Source: JADLGJ01 sp031423615
Lineage (GTDB): Bacteria > Omnitrophota > Gorgyraeia > Zapsychrales > JANLHA01
Direction of reading: 5' to 3'
NCBI GenBank assembly: GCA_031423615.1
Contig: JANPFV010000092.1
Location: forward strand, 1-22,991
DNA length: 22,991 nucleotides
Shown here: piece after piece, positions 16,011-22,991 of the stretch
Layout: every line of letters begins with the position of its first letter
Position numbering within the stretch: the stretch's first letter is position 1
Notes under the pieces: model-generated
The model's input: only the letters and a program-made list of their open reading frames with translations
What the model was told of the DNA's origin: nothing
Database searches by the model: none
Made by a program: the position numbers and the translations under genes

Positions 16011-16184
16011 CACTTTGCAGCCAACCGGCTTGCAGCTAACCGGCTGCAGTGTTGATGCCGAGCTCCTGCGAAGGCGCGACACTTTGCAGCCAACCGGCTT
16101 GTAGCCAACTGGCTTGCAGCCAACTGGCTTGCAGCCAACCGGCTGCAGTGTTGATGCCGAGCTCCTTCGAAGGCGCGACATCAT
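15984..16184 (-). CDS. Doubtful small ORF encoding KPVGC pentapeptide repeats
   Basis: Reading the repeat array on the - strand gives an open frame of 66 codons in which each 15-bp unit encodes Lys-Pro-Val-Gly-Cys (one is Tyr in the last place), in two blocks separated by SRLRRSSAST. Its ATG overlaps the stop codon of the phosphatase gene as ATGA, the same junction type used elsewhere in this operon. It ends inside the carA -10 box. Against it: the frame exists because the DNA unit is a multiple of three, there is no ribosome site, and the array has the marks of a non-coding structured repeat. I list it only because the start overlap is notable. Confidence 0.15.
   Translation of the reverse strand: MMSRLRRSSASTLQPVGCKPVGCKPVGYKPVGCKVSRLRRSSASTLQPVSCKPVGCKVLTFKYSMI
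16008..16179. repeat. Tandem structured repeat: two units of 15-bp repeats inside a hairpin plus a conserved tail
   Basis: Unit 1 (16008-16080) and unit 2 (16077-16179) share one design. An outer arm (CAACACT or CGACACT) and GCAGCC are followed by 15-bp repeats of the type GCAGCCAACCGGCTT, then GGCTGC and AGTGTTG closing the stem. A tail ATGCCGAGCTCCTNCGAAGG ending in CGCGAC follows. Unit 1 has two 15-bp repeats and unit 2 has four, which explains the 30-bp length difference. In unit 2 the arm change CAA to CGA still pairs with GTTG through a G-T wobble. Single 15-bp repeats can also form small hairpins (AGCC..GGCT). The array fills the space between the phosphatase gene and the carA promoter. 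Confidence 0.9.
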
Positions 16185-17026
16185 AAACGTTTACTAATGG
16201 CGCCGCGCATAATAGGAAAATTGCGTTGCGAAGAAAGAATATAAAATTCGCTTAAACGCCAGGTTTTATCGCCTTTTCCTTGAAACAAAGATGTATCGAT
16301 CCGGTCGATAATTTTTCCGCTGTTGATATTGTGCAGATCCAAGCCTGCAGATTGAAAAATGGGCCACGCGCCTGCAAAATCCCAAATATGCGCATTAAAA
16401 AACGCTCCGGCCCCCCGCCCTACCGACGGAAAACACAAATCCAAGACCGCGCAGGATGGAATCATCATCTGACACAAGGAAAAATCCCAGCTAAAGTTTT
16501 TAAAAAATCCGTCACTGCCAAAGAAAACCGAATGGGCATTGATTTCCTGGTCCACAACTTTGATCAGGATTCTTTTCGGGCTCGCGGATGTGGCCTTTTT
16601 TACAAAAAAGGACCTTTGCCCGTCACAATAAAAAAGTTCATCTAAAGCCGGGAAATAAACAACGCCCAGCCACGGTTTGCCGTCTTTCAAAAGTCCGATC
16701 GACACACCATAAAAAGGCATACGATTGGCAAAACTCCTCGTGCCGTCAATCGGGTCAACGACCCAAATATAAGGACTATCATCCAGGCGGCCTTGGTCAA
16801 AATATTCCGAACTTTTTTTATCTTCCTCATCGATTAAAATGTGCTCCGGTGATTTCAAATATTTATGCAAACTCTGACGCACATAACCCGAGATCGCGGT
16901 ATCGGCTTTGGTGACGACAGAATTGTCCGGCTTTAATGTCGGGGTACTGTTCTCCATAATACGCCGCGACATCTCTCCTCCCTTCAGAGCCATCCTGATC
17001 ATATGATCTAAAAAAGCTTTTTTCAT
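16181..17026 (-). CDS. Inositol-monophosphatase-family sugar or inositol phosphatase
   Basis: Family members are Mg-dependent, Li-sensitive phosphatases acting on inositol phosphates, sugar phosphates or PAP. The 281-residue protein has the three metal motifs: IDEED (first Glu), WVVDPIDGTRSFANRM (the DPIDGT site) and HIWDFAGAWP (WDxAG-type). The substrate cannot be told from the sequence. I start at the ATG at 17026, 5 bp after the glpD stop; a longer frame runs back into glpD with no family resemblance. It follows glpK and glpD, so one guess is that it dephosphorylates a phosphorylated polyol or sugar in the same pathway, but such genes often sit in unrelated operons. Its stop TGA overlaps a downstream ATG in the repeat array. 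Confidence 0.85.
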   Translation of the reverse strand: MKKAFLDHMIRMALKGGEMSRRIMENSTPTLKPDNSVVTKADTAISGYVRQSLHKYLKSPEHILIDEEDKKSSEYFDQGRLDDSPYIWVVDPIDGTRSFANRMPFYGVSIGLLKDGKPWLGVVYFPALDELFYCDGQRSFFVKKATSASPKRILIKVVDQEINAHSVFFGSDGFFKNFSWDFSLCQMMIPSCAVLDLCFPSVGRGAGAFFNAHIWDFAGAWPIFQSAGLDLHNINSGKIIDRIDTSLFQGKGDKTWRLSEFYILSSQRNFPIMRGAISKRL

Positions 17027-17031
17027 AAATA

Positions 17032-18534
17032 TTATGTCCCGCAATATTCTGCGATCACCTTTCGGCATTGTTTGGTGGCGCAATAACGATAACCCAGACC
17101 CAGCCGCCGCCAAATGATATCATCGGCTGTCACAGCCATTTCTGTTTTAAGGCTATAAACCACCTGCGCTCGGATCGCCAAAGAACACGTGCATATTGGT
17201 TCCCCCAAGGCCTTATCATGGACTACGAGATTAAGAATATCTTGCGCGCGATGACCATATTTTCCGAATAAATATTCACAGACATCGTCGGAAATACCAC
17301 ACGAACGGCTCAATTCTTCGATATCAACGCTAGCGGGAGCGCTTCCATAAAGGGGATAGTCCATCCCCAAATCCAGCTTTTTGCCGCCGAGAATTTTCTC
17401 TACACATTCCTGCGCCATGGCCCGGTACGTCGTGTATTTGCCACCCATGACATAAATGACCCCGCTTAAAGTCTCTTCAATCACATGTTTGCGGGAAAGT
17501 TTGGAGGGGTCTCCTGACGCAAAAACCAAAGGCCGCAGTCCGGAAAATGTGGCAACAATATTTTCGCGACGCAACTGAAGGTCCGGCAAAAACTTTGCGG
17601 TCTCCGATAAAAGATATTCGATGTCCTCTTTGTCGGTATCCACATCGTCGGGATGGCCCATGTAATCCGTATCGGTCGTGCCGATCATGGAATGGTTTTC
17701 CATGGGAATAACAAAAAAGACCCGGTTGTCCTTGCCAGCCTGCAAAAGCAATGCCGTGTCGGAAACTTTTTCTTTATAAATGATATGCACGCCCTTGGTC
17801 AGACGGATTTTGTCCTGCGAAGCGGGTGTGTCTAAACGTAAAAGTTCATTGGTCCACGGTCCGGCCGCACAGACCACGCGATGCGCCTTGATCGTCATTT
17901 TCTCGCCGGTCAAAACATCTCTCACATTCACCCCCGCCGTCAATTGCTTGCCCACCTTGAAAAAGGATTCCACGCAAGCGTAATTGGCCAGATGAACGCC
18001 GCTTTGGCGGGCGCTTAAAATATTTTCCAGACACAGCCTCGCATCATCCATCCGGCAATCGCTGTAAGCTACTCCCCCGACGAGCCCTTGACGGTTGATC
18101 GCTGGAAAATGTGCCGTCACTTCTTGCACCGTTAATGTTTTATGTTTTTCAACAACAAACTTGCCGCTTAAAAAATCATACAAAAAAACTCCCAGCTTCA
18201 TCATCCACAACGGCCGGCGGTCGCCTTTATAAACCGGGATAACGAAACGCAAAGGCCTGACAAGATAAGAAATATTTTTCCACTGAATGAAACGTTCGCG
18301 TAGGGATTCGCTGACGAGATCGAATTCCAGATTTTCCAAATAACGCAATCCGCCATGCATGAGCTTTGTCGAACGACTGGACGTGCCGCTGGCAAAATCC
18401 TCTTTCTCAATGAGTGCGACCGTGAGACCTTGCCGGGAAGCGATATTGGCAATTGCGGCCCCGTTGATGCCGCCACCGACGATCACAACATCATATTCGT
18501 TTTTGGAAAAAATCGTCCGCAGGTCACGCTTCAT
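17032..18534 (-). CDS. glpD: Aerobic-type glycerol-3-phosphate dehydrogenase (FAD)
   Basis: It oxidises glycerol 3-phosphate to dihydroxyacetone phosphate at the inner face of the membrane, passing electrons to quinone. The chosen start gives 500 aa, normal for GlpD. The FAD-binding fold is near the N-terminus (YDVVIVGGGINGAAIA), followed by the DAO-family motif GTSSRSTKLMHGGLRYLEN and, later, FSGLRPLV. The C-terminal all-helical domain is present. The ATG at 18534 overlaps the glpK stop as ATGA, which decides the start: the longer frame adds 11 residues that read through the end of glpK. Direct coupling to glpK makes a glycerol-to-DHAP module. No glycerol facilitator gene is nearby. Confidence 0.95.
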   Translation of the reverse strand: MKRDLRTIFSKNEYDVVIVGGGINGAAIANIASRQGLTVALIEKEDFASGTSSRSTKLMHGGLRYLENLEFDLVSESLRERFIQWKNISYLVRPLRFVIPVYKGDRRPLWMMKLGVFLYDFLSGKFVVEKHKTLTVQEVTAHFPAINRQGLVGGVAYSDCRMDDARLCLENILSARQSGVHLANYACVESFFKVGKQLTAGVNVRDVLTGEKMTIKAHRVVCAAGPWTNELLRLDTPASQDKIRLTKGVHIIYKEKVSDTALLLQAGKDNRVFFVIPMENHSMIGTTDTDYMGHPDDVDTDKEDIEYLLSETAKFLPDLQLRRENIVATFSGLRPLVFASGDPSKLSRKHVIEETLSGVIYVMGGKYTTYRAMAQECVEKILGGKKLDLGMDYPLYGSAPASVDIEELSRSCGISDDVCEYLFGKYGHRAQDILNLVVHDKALGEPICTCSLAIRAQVVYSLKTEMAVTADDIIWRRLGLGYRYCATKQCRKVIAEYCGT

Positions 18535-20015
18535 AACGTCCGCGCCTGCCTTACGGCCTTTTGCCAACCGCTATAAAGCTCTTTCGTTTTAGCCGCAGAC
18601 GACTGAGGGACAAAAACATGTTCGATCTTTTGCAGTTTTTCTAAATCTTTGACGCTCCACATCCCCAAGGTTACCCCAGCCAAAAGCGCGGCCCCTTTTG
18701 CCGTCGTATCGATCATCTTTGGACGAACGATACGTCGATTGACAATATCGGATTGGAATTGCATCAGAAAGTCATTTTGACACGCTCCTCCGTCGACATT
18801 AAGAAACGGTATCTTCCTGCCAAATTCCTTTTCCATCACATCGAACACGTCCTTCGTCTGATAGGCAATCGATTCTAAGGCCGCACGGATGAGATGTTGA
18901 ATATTGGCCCCGCGTGTCAGTCCGGTCACAATACCGCGAGCATGACTGTCCCAGTACGGCGCTCCCAAGCCGGCAAAAGCCGGGACCAGATAAACGCCGT
19001 TGGTGTTGTGCAAATTCTTGACCATGACCGCTGTCTCCGACGATGTTCGGATAACTTTTAATTCATCCCGCAACCACTGAATAACCGCTCCGCCGATAAA
19101 GATGGAACCTTCCAGCGCATACACCGGATGACCCGTAGCATCACAGGCCAAGGTCGTGAGTAAACCCTTGGTTGAAAGAACAAACCGCTTCGCCGTATTT
19201 AAAACCAAAAAGCATCCTGTGCCGTAGGTATTTTTGCTGCTTCCGGCGGCATGACAGCCTTGCCCGTAAAGGGCCGCCTGCTGGTCTCCCATCACCCCGG
19301 TAATCGGGACATTTTTTAATCCTGTTTCTTTGTTGTTTACGTCTCCAAAATGCGAACCCGACTTTTTCACCGTCGGCAGAATGGCCGGAGGCACGCCAAA
19401 AATCTTTAAAAGCTGGGGATCCCATTTCTTGGTGCGGATATTATAAAGAAGGGTGCGCGAAGCATTGGTCATATCGGTCACATGGGCCTGGCCGTTGGTC
19501 AATTTCCAGATCAGCCAGCTGTCGATTGTTCCGAAACAAATTTCACCTTTCTTCGCCCGGCGGCGAAGACCCTTTCCATGATCCAAGAGCCATTTGATTT
19601 TTGTAGCGCAAAAATAAGGGTCAAGGACCAGCCCCGTTTTCCGGCGCAATAACAAAGCGTGTTTCTTTAACGCGGGGCTTTCACAAAGGCTGGCCGTGCG
19701 ACGGCACTGCCAGACAATCGCCCGGCCCACCGGTTGAGATGTTTTACGATCCCACAGCACGGTTGTTTCCCGCTGGTTCGTAATGCCGATAGCGCAGATC
19801 TGTTGCGGAGAAATATGGGCTTGGCGGATAGCCCGCCGAATCACATTCACGCATGAGCGCCAAATCTCGTCGGCATCATGTTCAACCCAGCCGGGATGAG
19901 GATAATATTGTTTAAACTCTTGATAAGATCTGGCCACAACATTGGCGGCTTCATCAAAAATAAAAGCGCGCGAACCCGTTGTGCCTTGATCAATAGAAAG
20001 AATAAATTTTTTCAT
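18531..20015 (-). CDS. glpK: Glycerol kinase
   Basis: It phosphorylates glycerol to glycerol 3-phosphate with ATP, which traps glycerol in the cell and feeds glycolysis or phospholipid synthesis. At 494 residues it has the family length and motifs: the N-terminal phosphate-binding SIDQGTTGSRAFIFD (7-21), substrate motif GWVEHDADEIW, the catalytic-base region GVMGDQQAALYGQ, YGTGCFLV for ATP, and the C-terminal FGGY signature LNVDGGACQNDFLMQ. The ATG lies 37 bp after the stop of the preceding exported-protein gene. There is no clear Shine-Dalgarno, so it may rely on readthrough from the lnt operon. Its stop overlaps the glpD start. The Arg/Lys-rich tail (QKAVRQARTL) is ordinary. Confidence 0.97.
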   Translation of the reverse strand: MKKFILSIDQGTTGSRAFIFDEAANVVARSYQEFKQYYPHPGWVEHDADEIWRSCVNVIRRAIRQAHISPQQICAIGITNQRETTVLWDRKTSQPVGRAIVWQCRRTASLCESPALKKHALLLRRKTGLVLDPYFCATKIKWLLDHGKGLRRRAKKGEICFGTIDSWLIWKLTNGQAHVTDMTNASRTLLYNIRTKKWDPQLLKIFGVPPAILPTVKKSGSHFGDVNNKETGLKNVPITGVMGDQQAALYGQGCHAAGSSKNTYGTGCFLVLNTAKRFVLSTKGLLTTLACDATGHPVYALEGSIFIGGAVIQWLRDELKVIRTSSETAVMVKNLHNTNGVYLVPAFAGLGAPYWDSHARGIVTGLTRGANIQHLIRAALESIAYQTKDVFDVMEKEFGRKIPFLNVDGGACQNDFLMQFQSDIVNRRIVRPKMIDTTAKGAALLAGVTLGMWSVKDLEKLQKIEHVFVPQSSAAKTKELYSGWQKAVRQARTL

Positions 20016-20052
20016 AAATTTTCATTCATTGTGTAGAAAAAAATCCGGCCAC

Positions 20053-20640
20053 TTATTGTCCCGGGGCCGCAGCCAGCAAACGTTTTTTATTTTTTTCATA
20101 AACCTGCGGGCCGAGAATTTTTTGTGCCAAGAGATCCTTGTTTTGGCCATTTTCAAAATCATATTCCATAACAGCCACAACCTGCAAAACCCGTTCAAAA
20201 GGCAGCTCTAACATTTCCGGACTCCCTTTCACCATCTCATCAATAAAATTAGCGTAATAGACCGCTGGCTTTCGGATAACGATCCCTTCTTTAGCATACT
20301 GTTTAATAAATTCCTGAACAACGATTTCTTTGTCCTTACGACTGATGATCAGTCCCCACGATTTACCGGAAGACTGTAGGGCTTCCATAATCTGGTCGAG
20401 ACCAACTTCATCCTTGACCTCAACATTTTCCTCTTCCGCAGCTTGTTGCGCATCGTTCTCAGAAGTTTCGGAAACTTTTTGAATTCCGTTTGGACCCAGA
20501 ACATATCCCGGAGGAAGCTGCGGAGGCATGGATTTTTTATGAGCGGCCGCGCCTCTTTTAGCCACCGCGGCCCCGCTTTCCGCTGAATTCGCGTACACCA
20601 AGACCGCCATTAAAATAAAAATGATAATTTTGATTTTCAT
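20053..20640 (-). CDS. Exported protein of unknown function, paralogue B of a tandem pair
   Basis: I do not recognise the family. The 195-residue product has an N-terminal signal peptide (hydrophobic core IIIFILMAVLVYA, small residues after it), a variable low-complexity segment rich in Pro, Ala and Glu, and a compact C-terminal domain from about residue 79 to 186. That domain is shared with the gene upstream: IVVQEFI, KPAVYYANFI, MLELPFERVLQVV, VMEYDFENG and LAQKILGPQVYEKNK. No catalytic or metal motif is evident. I choose the ATG at 20640, which has AAGGG 5 nt upstream, over an in-frame GTG at 20646 that abuts the same ribosome site. It follows paralogue A closely and precedes glpK by 37 bp. 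Confidence 0.75.
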   Translation of the reverse strand: MKIKIIIFILMAVLVYANSAESGAAVAKRGAAAHKKSMPPQLPPGYVLGPNGIQKVSETSENDAQQAAEEENVEVKDEVGLDQIMEALQSSGKSWGLIISRKDKEIVVQEFIKQYAKEGIVIRKPAVYYANFIDEMVKGSPEMLELPFERVLQVVAVMEYDFENGQNKDLLAQKILGPQVYEKNKKRLLAAAPGQ

Positions 20641-20649
20641 TTTCACCCT

Positions 20650-21318
20650 TTATTGTTGACCGCTTAGGAGATCATTCCTTATCCGCTGCTTATTCTTTTC
20701 ATAAACTTGCGGGCCGAGAATTTTCTGCGCCAAAGTTTCTTTGTCTTCGCCATTTTCAAAATCATATTCCATGACCGTTACCACTTGCAATATACGTTCG
20801 AACGGCAAATCCAACATTCGCGGACTTTCTTGTGACATTTGCTCAATAAAATTTGCATAATGTATCGCGGGCTTATGAATCGTAATACCTTGCCCTTGAA
20901 ATTTATTTATAAATTCTTGCACCACGATAGCTTTGTCTTCCGGATTAACAATCAGTTCCCAAGCCTGGCTGGTGGATTGCAAAGAGTCAACCAATTGCGG
21001 CAAATCTACAATGTCTTGCGTCACCGAAGCTGATGACGGCAAGGGAATAACCGGTTTCTCCGTCGATAAAACCTTCGCCTGATAGACGGGTAAAGGAGGC
21101 TTGGCAGAAGGCACGGCAGCTTTCTGCGGCTGTTTTACGGATTTTTCCTCCAAAACATAAGGTTCACGAATTATATGAATTTTGGGCGCATTCGTGGCTT
21201 GGACGTGCCGCCGTATTGTGCCCCGCGGTTTTTTCCGGGCCACCGCAGCACCGCATTCCGCCCCATCTGCAAAAGCTAGAACCGCAATGAATGTCAATAT
21301 CAAAACTTTCAGTCTCAT
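20650..21318 (-). CDS. Exported protein of unknown function, paralogue A of a tandem pair
   Basis: This 222-residue product also begins with a signal peptide (MRLKVLILTFIAVLAFADGA). A basic, then Pro-rich linker (about 28-95) resembles a spacer and differs from paralogue B. The C-terminal domain (about 105-212) matches paralogue B at roughly 68 of 107 positions counted by eye, with matching blocks VVQEFIN, KPAIHYANFIE, LDLPFERILQVV, VMEYDFENG and KILGPQVYEKNK. Cys22 is not in a lipobox (Glu precedes it), so it is probably not a lipoprotein. Its ATG overlaps the lnt stop as ATGA, so it is translated together with lnt. The function could involve the cell envelope, an inference from export and lnt coupling only. 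Confidence 0.75.
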   Translation of the reverse strand: MRLKVLILTFIAVLAFADGAECGAAVARKKPRGTIRRHVQATNAPKIHIIREPYVLEEKSVKQPQKAAVPSAKPPLPVYQAKVLSTEKPVIPLPSSASVTQDIVDLPQLVDSLQSTSQAWELIVNPEDKAIVVQEFINKFQGQGITIHKPAIHYANFIEQMSQESPRMLDLPFERILQVVTVMEYDFENGEDKETLAQKILGPQVYEKNKQRIRNDLLSGQQ

Positions 21319-22820
21319 TCTTTATTTCCCTTTTTTCTCTGAAAGGAAGAATAAATGTGTTTCATTATAACAAAGCAAAGACAAAGGACGCAAAAGGTAT
21401 CAGAAAGATTATGACTGGATTTTTTCGGTGGGCGCGGAACAACTTCATAAAGAAAAAATTTTCTTTGTTCCAGCGAGTCCAAAGATTCTTGCGGCAACCG
21501 ACCATACCTGTCAATAAGCCCCGACAATCCCGTATTGGAGACGCGGATCACGGGCATATCATTCTCAGCGGCATGCATCATAGAATGTTCAGCGTGCATA
21601 ACCAGGCCTTCTTTTTGCGAAAACCAGCCATTGTTTAAAAGCACGATGACAAAACCGGCCCCATCCTCGGCGTACTGGCGGAAGACTTGCGCAACATTGT
21701 CTTCTGAACAAATCGCTACACCGAAACGGATCTTGACGTTGCTGGTTCTCGCCGTGATTTCCATCATTCCTTCTGCTGTTCCCGGAACAAGGCCGGGACT
21801 CTCGACGTGAAAAATCTTGGCAAACATTTTCCAAAAGAAAGATGGCGGAATATATTCAGTCAAGGGAACAAGATGCCGCTTGAAATAAATATTTTCTACC
21901 TCACCATTTTTATCGAAAAGAACAGCGCTGTTATGTGTTCCCGTTTTGTCATCGATGTCCCCTCCGATTAAAAACGGGGTGCCGATGTCTTTCACCAGAC
22001 TCACTATCTTTTTTTTCAGCCGCGGATCAGCCAAGAAATCCGTCGGGACCGCGGTCTCCGGCCAGACGATCAAATCCGGGTGAGAATGCTTGACAGCTTC
22101 TCTTGTCAGAGCGATATGCTCATCCGTAATTTGCATGATCCGCTCATCGGTCAGTTCACCGTGATAATCTATGTTAGGCTGCAAAAGACAAATCTGCAAA
22201 GCCGTGGACGAATTTGATCCTGGGGGCAAAGGCACAAAAAATCTATAAACATAAATTGTCAAGATGAGTAATGCAAGAATACTTGCGCCGACTTTTCGCT
22301 GGGAGGTTTCTTTGGCCCGCAGGAGAAGCCAGTAAAATAAATAATTCACAAAAATTAAAATAAAAGAAATACCGGGAGAACCGAAAAGACGCGCCGTTCG
22401 CAGTAAATCGGTATCAAAACCTTGACTGTGGCCCAGGTCCCAAGATTGGCCCATCATCACGAATTTTCTTATATATTCCGAAACGACCCACGCAGCAGGG
22501 ACATATAAAAGCGGCCAGAATTTCTGATCTTTAGACGGTTGATAAAGCGCCGCAAAAATGACTGTCTGACAAGTCAGAATAATACTCAATAATCCATACC
22601 CAGGAAAACTGTAAGGAATCATCCAATTGAGTGTGGCCAGATAGCTCAGCAAGCCGAAGAAAAATCCGGCCGCAAGACGATTGAGAAGACTTTTCCCTTC
22701 CAGGAAGATAAAAAACGGAACGCAAAAAAACCACGCCAACGAAGAAAAACCCTGCAGAAAAATAAAATTAGGAAAGGAAAGATAAAACAATATCGCCGAA
22801 ATCAAGACCGGCAGAGCCAT
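21315..22820 (-). CDS. lnt: Apolipoprotein N-acyltransferase
   Basis: It adds the third acyl chain to the N-terminal Cys of lipoproteins at the outer face of the inner membrane, the final maturation step in diderms. The 501-residue protein has about six N-terminal membrane helices (residues about 5-195), a periplasmic nitrilase-like domain, and a final membrane helix near 473-490. The catalytic triad is visible: E255 in IVWPETAVP, K314 in YFKRHLVPL and C371 in GVAICSEDN; E321 in LTEYIPP is the usual accessory Glu. AGGA lies upstream of the ATG. A group II intron ends about 30 bp upstream, so the native promoter may have been displaced and transcription may start within or through the intron. 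It heads the operon with the paralogous exported proteins and glpKD. Confidence 0.95.
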   Translation of the reverse strand: MALPVLISAILFYLSFPNFIFLQGFSSLAWFFCVPFFIFLEGKSLLNRLAAGFFFGLLSYLATLNWMIPYSFPGYGLLSIILTCQTVIFAALYQPSKDQKFWPLLYVPAAWVVSEYIRKFVMMGQSWDLGHSQGFDTDLLRTARLFGSPGISFILIFVNYLFYWLLLRAKETSQRKVGASILALLILTIYVYRFFVPLPPGSNSSTALQICLLQPNIDYHGELTDERIMQITDEHIALTREAVKHSHPDLIVWPETAVPTDFLADPRLKKKIVSLVKDIGTPFLIGGDIDDKTGTHNSAVLFDKNGEVENIYFKRHLVPLTEYIPPSFFWKMFAKIFHVESPGLVPGTAEGMMEITARTSNVKIRFGVAICSEDNVAQVFRQYAEDGAGFVIVLLNNGWFSQKEGLVMHAEHSMMHAAENDMPVIRVSNTGLSGLIDRYGRLPQESLDSLEQRKFFLYEVVPRPPKKSSHNLSDTFCVLCLCFVIMKHIYSSFQRKKGNKE

Positions 22821-22851
22821 GAAGTGTATCCTGATTACAAAGGCCTAAAGA

Positions 22852-22991
22852 ATCGAGTAGGAGGTAGATGATTATTTCATCTACCGACCTCTCACACCAC
22901 CGTACGTACCGTTCGGTATACGGCGGTTCATCAAAATTAATGAGACAGTGAAAGTCGTTTGGTCAAACTTATAAAACCCATTTTGTCAAAG
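22852..22991 (-). mobile_element. Group II intron, 3' end only (domains V and VI), continues past the window edge
   Basis: The - strand has a 34-nt domain V at 22896-22929 with paired arms ACCGCCGTA and TACGGTGGT, a two-base bulge (CG) and an inner stem TACC/GGTA. After it comes GTGAGAGGTC and a domain VI hairpin with a 9-bp perfect stem and a 5-nt loop (22863-22885). The intron ends CCTACTCGAT, a 3' terminus common in bacterial group II introns, with an A at 22858 seven bases from the end as a possible branch point. A 17-codon open frame ending in TAA at 22937-22939, just before domain V, may be the end of the intron-encoded reverse transcriptase, but is too short to identify. Confidence 0.8.

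Noticed and set aside
16008..16179. CRISPR array
   Set aside because: The 15-bp units are contiguous with no unique spacers, and unit number differs between two larger copies. This is a structured tandem repeat.
20650..21318. Paralogue A as a lipoprotein matured by the adjacent Lnt
   Set aside because: Cys22 is preceded by Gly-Ala-Glu, not a lipobox, and paralogue B has no Cys there. Signal peptidase I export is more likely.

Overview
The window looks like chromosomal DNA from an uncultured diderm bacterium. It has apolipoprotein N-acyltransferase (Lnt, found in bacteria that mature outer-membrane lipoproteins), a class III-signal pilin, a Bacillus-type Fe-S PurF, FIST/GAF signalling proteins and many small structured intergenic repeats. 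This mixture would fit Omnitrophota or another PVC-like lineage, but that is an inference from general resemblance; no single gene here proves it.

Left part (1-6825). A soluble histidine kinase with an RsbRD-type N-terminus is on the + strand. It converges on a divergent cis-prenyltransferase (UppS family) on the - strand. The upstream side of that gene is occupied by the remnant of an IS256-like element, followed by tRNA-Glu(CTC). A three-gene + strand signalling unit comes next: a FIST sensor protein, a membrane-anchored GAF histidine kinase starting 2 nt after it, and a receiver-GGDEF protein whose signature reads GGDDF. Together these look like one pathway from a small-ligand sensor to a phosphorelay.

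Middle part (6836-15931, all - strand). In transcription order on the - strand, carA, carB, purF and pyrG form a nucleotide-synthesis cluster behind a good sigma70-like promoter. CarA, PurF and PyrG all take nitrogen from glutamine. Past pyrG lie tRNA-Leu(GAG), with a 76-bp duplication of its 5' flank around a hairpin-rich 67-bp insert, then a small membrane protein with twin CX3C motifs, rpe, and a solitary short pilin-like gene whose promoter predicts a nearly leaderless mRNA.

Right part (15932-22991, - strand). A tightly packed operon runs lnt, two tandem paralogous exported proteins of unknown function, glpK, glpD and an inositol-monophosphatase-family gene. Several junctions are ATGA overlaps or gaps of a few bases. 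A two-copy structured repeat built from 15-bp units lies between the end of this operon and the carA promoter and touches its -35 box. At the extreme right edge is the 3' end (domains V and VI) of a group II intron on the - strand, about 30 bp upstream of lnt; its body lies outside the window.

The most unusual items are the lnt-coupled pair of unknown exported proteins, the structured repeat overlapping the carA promoter, the duplicated tRNA-Leu flank, the twin-CX3C protein and the group II intron end. I did not find a clear new defence or mobile system.
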